Made by a program: the position numbers and the translations under genes. Source: Leucobacter sp. UBA1945 (GTDB lineage: Bacteria; Actinomycetota; Actinomycetes; Actinomycetales; Microbacteriaceae). From it: 17,860 nucleotides of DNA. The first letter of the stretch is position 1, and each line of letters opens with the position of its first letter. The notes under the pieces are model-generated. The model had not been told where the DNA came from and did not search any database. It saw nothing but the letters and a program-made list of their open reading frames with translations. Positions 1-5,281 of the stretch are shown here, one piece after another. The stretch spans positions 1 to 17,860 of the forward strand of contig DDEV01000053.1 of the NCBI GenBank assembly GCA_002336855.1, read 5' to 3'.

Positions 1-500
1 CGCATCACGATCGTGGGCGTGCGCTCAGCGGTGACTTCGTAGCGCCTGCCCTCGGGGCTGGTGTAGCTGAGCTGACCGCGAATCGCGTCGAAGAGCGAGA
101 GCTGGCCGCCGATGACGTTCTGCCAGGTGGGGCTCGTCGCGTCTTCCTGGTCTGCGAGCCAGACTCGTGCGCCCGAGTTCAGTGCGTTGATCGTCATCTT
201 CGGATCGGTTGGGCCGGTGATCTCAACCCGGCGGTCTTCGAGGCCTGGGCCGGGGCCCGCAACGCGCCAGCTCTGATCCTCGCGAATCGCCCTGGTGTCT
301 TCGCGAAACTTGGGATCGCGGCCGTTGCCGATTTCATAGCGGCGGCGCTGCCGGTCAGCGAGGCGCTCGTGACGAGCGCCAGCAAATCGTCGGTGCAGTT
401 CGCCGAGAAACTCGACTGCTTCGGGAGTGAGGATCTCATCTTGACGGTGCACGGGCTTGCCCATGACCTCGATGCCAGTATCGGTGAGTGTTGCAGACAT
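1..500 (-). CDS. aceB: Malate synthase A, 5' part (gene runs off the left edge)
   Basis: Malate synthase condenses glyoxylate with acetyl-CoA to make malate, the second step of the glyoxylate shunt in the cytosol. Reading the minus strand from an ATG at 500-498 gives about 166 open codons to the window edge. They include the family block LNSGARVWLADQEDATSPTW, which matches the classical malate synthase A segment around LNSGAxxWMADFEDATSPTW. The N-terminal part (GKPVHRQDEILTPEAVEFL) also fits AceB. A full protein is about 530-550 residues, so roughly 70% lies outside the window. A purine-rich GAAAGG about 12 bases upstream is a modest ribosome site. The gene is divergent from a RamB-type regulator, the arrangement expected for acetate-controlled glyoxylate-shunt genes. 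A glutamine replaces the phenylalanine usual in ADFEDA. Confidence 0.93.
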   Translation of the reverse strand, partial: MSATLTDTGIEVMGKPVHRQDEILTPEAVEFLGELHRRFAGARHERLADRQRRRYEIGNGRDPKFREDTRAIREDQSWRVAGPGPGLEDRRVEITGPTDPKMTINALNSGARVWLADQEDATSPTWQNVIGGQLSLFDAIRGQLSYTSPEGRRYEVTAERTPTIVM

Positions 501-686
501 GTGGTGGGCCAGCCCTTTCTTCGTTGATGACCTGTAGCAGTGCAGTGAGCCGCGAGTGCCGAAGGGGCAGAAGCTGCTGTGTTTCCATTGTGAGGGGCCC
601 AGAAGGGGTCCTTTTGGCATTTCCCGGGGTGAAATTATCGAATATTTCTGTTGATTGAAAGTCTTGCGATCTGAGATGATGGCCTC
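501..686. promoter_or_regulatory. Divergent aceB / ramB control region
   Basis: This 186-base region separates two divergent genes. On the minus strand an AT-rich -10-like GATAAT (639 to 634) would start aceB near 627, leaving a leader of about 127 bases. An inverted repeat, ATTTC-7-GAAAT (619-635), covers that predicted start. On the plus strand TTGATT (651-656), an 18-base spacer and GATGAT (675-680) would start transcription at the ramB ATG itself. Inside that spacer, 658-670 reads AAAGTCTTGCGAT. This resembles the published C. glutamicum RamB site (AAAACTTTGCAAA-like) at about 8 of 13 bases. The sites are read by eye; RamB binding is inferred. Confidence 0.4.
651..680 (+). promoter_or_regulatory. 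Predicted ramB promoter, leaderless
   Basis: TTGATT (651-656), an 18-base spacer, then GATGAT (675-680). Six bases separate the -10 from the ATG at 687, so the predicted +1 is the A of the start codon. The -10 has the conserved second A and last T but lacks the first T. Confidence 0.45.
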
Positions 687-2207
687 ATGCCTCCTTTTGA
701 CACTCCAGCCACGGCCACGGGCCGAATTTCACCTCCCGTCGCAGTGCCTCCCGATGTCGAGGGCGATACCGCCGACGCGCTCACCCTCGGGCGCCGCGTT
801 CGCGAGCGGCGCACGCAGCTCGGGCTGAAGCTTGAACAACTCGCCGCGGCGATCGACCGGGCACCGTCGCAGATCTCGGCAATCGAGAATGGCAAGCGCG
901 AGCCGAGCCTGCCGGTGTTGCGCGCGCTCGCCGCCGCGCTGAGGTGCACCGTCGACGAACTTCTGATGGATGAGGCCCCGAGCGAGCGCGCCGCACTTGA
1001 GATCGCGGTCGAGCGTGCGCAGCGCGGGGCGGTATTCACGGCGCTGGGCATTCAGCCGATTCGAGTGTCGAAGGCGACCCCGGACGAAACACTGAAGGCA
1101 GTGCTCGGCCTGCACCAAGAAGTCGAGCGCCTGCATCGCGAGCGCGCTGCGACGCCCGAGGAAGCGCGCCGCGCAAACACCGAGTTGCGCTCGGAGATGC
1201 GGGTTCGGGGTAACTACTACTCCGAGCTCGAGCAGGCGGCGCAGCAACTGCTGGCCACTGTCGGCTATTCCGGCGGGCCGGTGTCGCAGCAATCGATCTC
1301 GAGCATCGCCGAGAAGCTCGGCTTTACGCTGCACTACGTCGGCGACCTGCCGCACTCGACCCGGTCGGTGATCGATCGCCGCAACAATCGCATTTACCTC
1401 GGCTCAAACCTGCCCTCGCGCGACGCGCGGGCGCCGATTCTGCGAGCGCTCGCAAGCATCGTCTGCGCGCACGAAGAGCCGCGCAGCTACGGCGAGTTCT
1501 TGCGGCAGCGCGTCGAAGCGAACTACCTGGCCGGCGCGGTGCTGCTGCCAGAACAGGCGACGATCGCAGCGCTCAGCGAGGCGAAGAAGCAGCGCCAGAT
1601 TTCGATGGAGGATCTGCGCGACGCATTTGGCGTCTCGTATGAGATGGCGGCGCACCGGTTTACCAACCTGGCCACCACGCACCTCGATCTCGAGGTGCAC
1701 TTTATGAAAGTGCACGAGTCGGGCACTCTCGTCAAAGCATACGAGAACGATGGGGTGCGCTTTCCTTCGGACGCGCTCGGCAACCTCGAGGGCGCGATGG
1801 TGTGCCGAAACTGGACCGCGCGCACCGTGTTCAGTCAGCCCGACCGGTTCAACCCCTGGTACCAGTACACCGACATGACCGAGGGGGGCACGTACTGGTG
1901 CACGTCTCGGCTCGAAACGGCCAAAGAGGGACAGTACTCGGTGAGCGTTGGGGTGCCCTTCGACGGCGTGCGCTGGTTTCGCGGGCGCGAGACACCGCAT
2001 CGCTCGAAGTCATTTTGCCCTGATGAGAAGTGCTGCCGGAGGGCGTCTGATGAGATCACCCGCAAGTGGGCTGGAGCGTCGTGGCCCGAGGCTGCAACCC
2101 CGACCAGCCTGCTCGCGGCTCTTCCCACCGGCACCTTTCCCGGCGTCGACTCGCACGAGGTGTACGCGTTTCTCGACGGGTACGAGCGCGGTTCACGTGG
2201 CTCATAA
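687..2207 (+). CDS. ramB: RamB/ScfR-type transcriptional regulator (XRE HTH + ImmA/IrrE-like + DUF2083)
   Basis: A 506-residue DNA-binding regulator. In C. glutamicum and M. tuberculosis, RamB controls acetate and glyoxylate genes (aceA, aceB) and its own gene; that role is inferred here from family and from divergence with aceB. After a proline-rich N-terminal tail of about 30 residues comes an XRE helix-turn-helix (about 35-93; RRVRERRTQLGLKLEQLA, then SQISAIENGKREPS). An ImmA/IrrE-like domain follows (about 180-330), in which the HExxH metal site is replaced by HEEPR at 262-266. The C-terminal domain (about 340-480) is DUF2083-like and carries Cys373, Cys405, Cys444, Cys449 and Cys450. No Shine-Dalgarno precedes the ATG, and the upstream -10 predicts a leaderless message. 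An unrelated ScfR paralogue (for example a propionate regulator) is the main alternative. Confidence 0.85.
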   Translation: MPPFDTPATATGRISPPVAVPPDVEGDTADALTLGRRVRERRTQLGLKLEQLAAAIDRAPSQISAIENGKREPSLPVLRALAAALRCTVDELLMDEAPSERAALEIAVERAQRGAVFTALGIQPIRVSKATPDETLKAVLGLHQEVERLHRERAATPEEARRANTELRSEMRVRGNYYSELEQAAQQLLATVGYSGGPVSQQSISSIAEKLGFTLHYVGDLPHSTRSVIDRRNNRIYLGSNLPSRDARAPILRALASIVCAHEEPRSYGEFLRQRVEANYLAGAVLLPEQATIAALSEAKKQRQISMEDLRDAFGVSYEMAAHRFTNLATTHLDLEVHFMKVHESGTLVKAYENDGVRFPSDALGNLEGAMVCRNWTARTVFSQPDRFNPWYQYTDMTEGGTYWCTSRLETAKEGQYSVSVGVPFDGVRWFRGRETPHRSKSFCPDEKCCRRASDEITRKWAGASWPEAATPTSLLAALPTGTFPGVDSHEVYAFLDGYERGSRGS

Positions 2208-2232
2208 CACCGCATGTGCAGAAACGATGAGC

Positions 2233-2267
2233 GGCGCGCCGGGTTCGAGATGCACGGCGCGCCGTGC
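2233..2267. repeat. GC-rich inverted repeats after ramB (possible terminator)
   Basis: Two copies of GGCGCGCC (2233-2240 and 2256-2263) lie 15 bases apart. The second is the centre of a perfect 16-base palindrome, GCACGGCGCGCCGTGC (2252-2267). They can pair with each other or fold singly. No T-run follows, so a classical rho-independent terminator is not shown. The position, 26 bases past the ramB stop and before the next promoter, suits a transcription boundary. Confidence 0.35.
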
Positions 2268-2301
2268 TGCGATAGCGTAGAGAGACCCGCAGCTCAAACC
2301 G

Positions 2302-2307
2302 TAGGCT
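2302..2307 (+). promoter_or_regulatory. Candidate -10 for the garA-ftsR unit
   Basis: TAGGCT at 2302-2307 would start transcription near 2314, about 19 bases before the GTG at 2333. That leaves room for the GGTGGGAG ribosome site at 2319-2326. A second TANNNT hexamer, TAGCGT (2273-2278), is an alternative. No good -35 is visible for either. Confidence 0.35.
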
Positions 2308-2332
2308 GCCAAAACCCAGGTGGGAGTGGCAC

Positions 2333-2797
2333 GTGAGTACCGAAGAACAGGCCCACAGGGCCCGCGAAACCGAGGTGCGCCCGACCGAGCAGTTCCGTGA
2401 AGATCTGAACCAGATCATTCGCGCTCGAGCCACCGATCTGTCTATTGACGAGCAAGAGGCGGTGAACGCGCTTCCCTCGGGCGCCGCTCTCTTGGTGGTG
2501 CGTCGCGGCCCAGACTTCGGCGCGCGCTTTTTGCTCGACCAGGATTCGACGATCGCGGGCAGGCACCCCGAGGTTGATATTTTTCTCGACGACGTAACGG
2601 TATCTCGCCGTCACGCTGAGTTCTTGCGCTCAGGAACGAGTTTCTCGGTGCGAGATCTCGGCTCGCTGAACGGCACGTATAGCGCCGGTCAGCGCGTCGA
2701 TGACGAGTTCGCACTGCACGACGGTGTTGAGGTCCAGGTGGGCAAGTACAAGTTCACCTTCTTCGCCTCCCGTTTCGATCTGCCGGGGCAGCAGTAG
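2333..2797 (+). CDS. garA: GarA/OdhI-type FHA-domain metabolic switch protein
   Basis: A 154-residue FHA protein. In relatives (GarA, OdhI) the unphosphorylated form binds and inhibits the E1 subunit of 2-oxoglutarate dehydrogenase and redirects carbon to glutamate. Phosphorylation of an N-terminal threonine makes the FHA domain bind its own tail and switches it off. The FHA domain spans about 52-145 with GRHPEVDIFLDDVTVSRRHAE (76-96) and SLNGTY (111-116), nearly identical to GarA. The regulatory ETTSVFRADL segment of the family is here RPTEQFREDL (16-25), leaving one threonine, Thr18, at the second position. GTG start with GGTGGGAG seven bases upstream. Its stop (TAG, 2795-2797) directly abuts the GTG of the next gene. 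Assignment is strong; the enzyme target is inferred. Confidence 0.93.
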   Translation: MSTEEQAHRARETEVRPTEQFREDLNQIIRARATDLSIDEQEAVNALPSGAALLVVRRGPDFGARFLLDQDSTIAGRHPEVDIFLDDVTVSRRHAEFLRSGTSFSVRDLGSLNGTYSAGQRVDDEFALHDGVEVQVGKYKFTFFASRFDLPGQQ

Positions 2798-3475
2798 GTG
2801 GCGGCGCGTGCGGCAGCGGCTCAGCAAGAGCCGGTGCTTTTCAGCATTGGTCAGGTGCTTGAGCGGCTGCAGGGCGAGTTCGGTGATCTCACCCCCTCGA
2901 AGCTTCGGTTTCTCGAGGAGCAGGGTCTCGTCACACCGCAGCGCACCAAGTCGGGTTACCGCAAGTTCTCGCAGGCTCATATCGAGCGTTTGCGCCTCAT
3001 CCTGACCCTGCAGCGCGAGCATTATCTGCCGCTCAAAGTCATTGCAGAAGTGCTCGACGAGATTGATGCGGGTCGTGACCCGCTCATCCCCGGGGCATCG
3101 AACCGCAGCGCATCGAGCATTCTCGTGCCGCAGCGGCTGTTGAGCCGTGACGAGCTGCAGCGCCTGACGGGCGCGGGGTCGCGGTTTCTCGGCGAGGCGA
3201 TTGCAGCGGGCCTGCTTCCTGCTGCCGAGGTGTTTCCCCACGAGGCCGTCGCTGAGCTCTCGGCGCTGCTGAAGCTCGCCGAACTCGGGCTCACGCCGCG
3301 ACACCTGCGAAACATGCGTGCTGCTGCAGAACGTGACGCTGATCTCATTATGCAGGCGGTCGAGGCGCGCGGCGTGCGCGGGGGAAGCCCCAGCGCCGTC
3401 GAGGGTGCACTCGAGCTCGGTGAGCTGCTTGAGATTGCTCGTGCCGGCGTGTTGCGTCGGCGCTTGAGTCGGTAG
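2798..3475 (+). CDS. ftsR: MerR-family regulator, FtsR (Rv1828) type
   Basis: A 225-residue MerR-like protein. The C. glutamicum orthologue FtsR activates ftsZ; Rv1828 is the mycobacterial counterpart. The winged helix-turn-helix occupies about 14-90 (FSIGQVLERLQ, SKLRFLEEQGLVTPQRTKSG, HYLPLKVIAEVLDEI). A low-complexity linker and a C-terminal all-helical region (about 125-215) follow; the latter may sense a ligand or dimerise. The GTG start follows the garA stop with no gap, which points to translational coupling. The start has only a weak upstream GGGG. The garA-ftsR adjacency is conserved in mycobacteria and corynebacteria, supporting the call. Targets here are unknown; ftsZ is a reasonable inference. 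Confidence 0.88.
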   Translation: MAARAAAAQQEPVLFSIGQVLERLQGEFGDLTPSKLRFLEEQGLVTPQRTKSGYRKFSQAHIERLRLILTLQREHYLPLKVIAEVLDEIDAGRDPLIPGASNRSASSILVPQRLLSRDELQRLTGAGSRFLGEAIAAGLLPAAEVFPHEAVAELSALLKLAELGLTPRHLRNMRAAAERDADLIMQAVEARGVRGGSPSAVEGALELGELLEIARAGVLRRRLSR

Positions 3476-3476
3476 C

Positions 3477-3501
3477 TCGCGGCGGCGGCGGCGCGCCGCG
3501 A
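3477..3501 (+). terminator. GC-rich hairpin after ftsR
   Basis: TCGCGGCG (3477-3484) and CGCCGCGA (3494-3501) form an 8-bp perfect stem with a 9-base GC-rich loop, two bases after the ftsR stop. No T-run follows, so it may slow polymerase or protect the 3' end rather than act as an intrinsic terminator. Confidence 0.4.
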
Positions 3502-3507
3502 CACACC

Positions 3508-3558
3508 TAAAGTTTTAGTTGAAGGTTAATTGCTTCGGGGTGCTTCGAGCGCTAAGTT
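3508..3558 (+). promoter_or_regulatory. Promoter and operator-like repeats before the second MerR gene
   Basis: TTGCTT (3530-3535), a 17-base spacer and TAAGTT (3553-3558) make a plausible sigma-A promoter with +1 near 3565. Immediately upstream, CTAAA-GT-TTTAG (3508-3519) is a short dyad, and GTT recurs at 3512, 3518 and 3525 (period 6-7). These look like helix-phased half-sites for a regulator, possibly one of the two adjacent MerR proteins. Binding is inference only. Confidence 0.4.
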
Positions 3559-3593
3559 TGAGGGAGCAATCGAGCAGTAGAGAGAGGATCGCG

Positions 3594-4148
3594 ATGGACG
3601 GTTTCGCGCAAACACCCACCATTGTTTCCTCTCCCCAAATCCTGTTCGATGATGGCCTACCTCAGCTCGATCGAGAAGGCGGATTCAAGGGCGCCGTGGC
3701 CGCAAAAGCCGCGGGTATTAGCTACCGCCAACTCGACTACTGGGCGCGCACGGGTCTCGTTGAGCCGACAGTGCAGGGCGCGAGTGGTTCGGGCTCTCAG
3801 CGCCTGTATGGGTTTCGCGACATCCTCGTGCTGAAACTCGTCAAGCGCCTGCTCGACACTGGCATCTCGCTGCAGCAGATTCGCACGGCCGTCGCGCAGC
3901 TGCGCGAATCGGGGGTGCACGACCTCGCCGAGACCACGCTCATGAGCGATGGCGCTAGCGTGTATCTCTGCACATCAAACGACGAGGTGATCGACCTCGT
4001 GAGCCGCGGCCAGGGCGTGTTCGGCATTGCCGTCGGCAAGGTGCTGCGCGAGGTTGAGACCTCGCTCGTAGACCTTGATGATCGTCGCCAGGAGGCCGAT
4101 CAGCTCGATGAGCTCGCCGCACGTCGCCAGGCGCGCAAGATCTCGTAG
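3594..4148 (+). CDS. MerR-family regulator, Rv1830 type
   Basis: A 184-residue MerR-like DNA-binding protein close to M. tuberculosis Rv1830. The core AAGISYRQLDYWARTGLVEP, then SGSQRLYGFRDILVLKLVKR (about 40-85), is the recognition-helix and wing region. LLDTGISLQQIRTAV continues the domain. The C-terminal part (QGVFGIAVGKVLREVE) matches the conserved tail of the Rv1830 group. I chose the ATG at 3594 because AGAGAGGA (3581-3588) sits five bases upstream; an in-frame start at 3519 has no ribosome site and adds 25 unlike residues. In mycobacteria and corynebacteria a DUF151 'bifunctional nuclease' gene lies between the two MerR genes; here a 118-base promoter region takes its place. Function in this organism is unknown; Rv1830 has been linked to division and cell-cycle control. 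Confidence 0.87.
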   Translation: MDGFAQTPTIVSSPQILFDDGLPQLDREGGFKGAVAAKAAGISYRQLDYWARTGLVEPTVQGASGSGSQRLYGFRDILVLKLVKRLLDTGISLQQIRTAVAQLRESGVHDLAETTLMSDGASVYLCTSNDEVIDLVSRGQGVFGIAVGKVLREVETSLVDLDDRRQEADQLDELAARRQARKIS

Positions 4149-4165
4149 CAGCGGGCCGCCGCTGC
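4148..4165 (+). terminator. Hairpin at the end of the second MerR gene
   Basis: GCAGCGG-GCCG-CCGCTGC is a perfect 7-bp stem with a 4-base loop, beginning at the last base of the stop codon. No T-tract follows. It lies between convergent genes (parA ends at 4216). Confidence 0.4.
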
Positions 4166-4215
4166 CTCAGCGAACCTAGGCGCTTCGGCCGAGGGCGCTC
4201 ATACTCGCCTTTGTC

Positions 4216-5103
4216 TCAGGCGTCGTTATGATCGGTGACTGCGGTGTCTTCGCCGACCACCGGGTCGTTCTCGGGCACCACGGCTGTGGCCGGCTGCCGA
4301 GAGCCGGTAGTGGCGGATCGAACTTCGATGCCCGCAGCCTCGGCGACCTGGTCGAGCACCTGGTCGAAATAGCCAGCCATCTCTTGCGCGGCATCGCCGG
4401 GCCAGAGGTGCACGGGCTTCGCTGCGCCCTGCGCCTGCTGCAGCGAGGTTCGCTCGGGGAGCTGCGGCGCGAGCACGAGTGACCCGAAGAGCTCCTTGAG
4501 CTCACGAATACGGAACTGGTGCTCCATCGACTGCGGCCTCGTGCGGTTCACCAGGATGCCGAGCGGCTCGAGACGGGGGCTCACACCGCGGCGCACCTCT
4601 TCGATCGCGCGAAGCGCGCGGTCGGCGGCTGACACCGCGAACAGGCCCGGCTCGGTGACCACAAGCACTCGGTCGCTCGCTGCCCAGGCCGTGCGGGTGA
4701 GTGCGTTGAGCGAGGGCGCGCAGTCGATAATGACAAGGTCATAATCGCTCTCGACCACCGCAAGAGCCTCTTCGAGCTTCCAGATCTCGCGAATCGAGGG
4801 GTGCGGGCCGTCGAAGTTGATGGCCGAGGGACTGCCGATGAGCAGGTCGATCGAACCCTCGTGATGCTGGCTCCAGCCGCTTGCGGCGATGGCCGAACGA
4901 ATCGACTTCGGCTTCTCAAGCACTGCTGCGATGTTCGCGTACCCCTCGGGGTTCACGTCGAGTCCGGTTGAGACGTCTGACTGCGGGTCGAGGTCTACCA
5001 CCAGGGTGCGCAGGCCGCGCGAGAACGCGGCCGAGGCGAGGCCGAGGGCCACAGTGGTCTTTCCGACGCCACCCTTGAGGGAGCTCACACTAAGAACATG
5101 CAC
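4216..5103 (-). CDS. Orphan ParA/Soj-family ATPase
   Basis: A 295-residue deviant-Walker ATPase of the ParA/MinD class. It shows KGGVGKTT (10-17) with the signature first lysine, DLDPQ (37-41) as motif A', and YDLVIIDCAPSL (121-132) as Walker B. Such proteins dimerise on ATP, bind DNA or membrane, and position chromosomes, plasmids or protein clusters. No parB or parS-like partner is nearby, so this is unlikely to be the oriC-proximal segregation ParA. The last 30 or so residues form an acidic tail. GTG start; the TAGACT hexamer six bases before it predicts a leaderless message. Genes on both sides have no obvious functional tie. Possible roles include a PldP-like division-site protein or cargo positioning; neither is shown by sequence. 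Confidence 0.88.
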   Translation of the reverse strand: MHVLSVSSLKGGVGKTTVALGLASAAFSRGLRTLVVDLDPQSDVSTGLDVNPEGYANIAAVLEKPKSIRSAIAASGWSQHHEGSIDLLIGSPSAINFDGPHPSIREIWKLEEALAVVESDYDLVIIDCAPSLNALTRTAWAASDRVLVVTEPGLFAVSAADRALRAIEEVRRGVSPRLEPLGILVNRTRPQSMEHQFRIRELKELFGSLVLAPQLPERTSLQQAQGAAKPVHLWPGDAAQEMAGYFDQVLDQVAEAAGIEVRSATTGSRQPATAVVPENDPVVGEDTAVTDHNDA

Positions 5104-5109
5104 CCACTC

Positions 5110-5139
5110 AGTCTACGGTGGGCGTGCGCCTCTAGGCAA
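5110..5139 (-). promoter_or_regulatory. Predicted parA promoter, leaderless
   Basis: Reading the minus strand: TTGCCT (5139 to 5134), an 18-base spacer, TAGACT (5115 to 5110), then six bases to the GTG at 5103. Both hexamers are near consensus. The +1 should fall on the start codon. Confidence 0.55.
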
Positions 5140-5227
5140 AGCCCGAAGCCAACAGCGAACGCTGAAACCCCCGCGCGATCCACGTGTCTGAAAGCTGGCT
5201 GAAATATATCTGAGATGCGCGTGCGTG

Positions 5228-5233
5228 TAGGCT
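5228..5233 (+). promoter_or_regulatory. Candidate -10 for the pyc-def operon
   Basis: TAGGCT (5228-5233) predicts a start near 5240 and a leader of about 42 bases holding the AGGAG ribosome site at 5273-5277. No clear -35. The preceding AT-rich stretch (5199-5211) may be an UP-like or regulator-bound element; CTGAAA occurs at 5162, 5188 and 5199. Confidence 0.35.
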
Positions 5234-5281
5234 GTGGCCTGGGCAGAATCCAGCAGGCTGGGCATGATACAGAGGAGTTCC

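Noticed and set aside
267..280. CCAGCTCTGATCCT also found at 9217-9230
   Set aside because: One copy is in aceB coding sequence and the other in a terminator; a 14-base match at this base composition with no flanking similarity is best taken as chance.
3519..3593. Earlier start for the second MerR gene
   Set aside because: The 25 added codons cover the promoter and ribosome site of the gene and have no family match.
5234..5281. Earlier ATG start for pyruvate carboxylase at 5234
   Set aside because: The GTG at 5282 has AGGAG just upstream and gives the family N-terminus FKKILVANRGEIA; the extra 16 residues are not part of the family.
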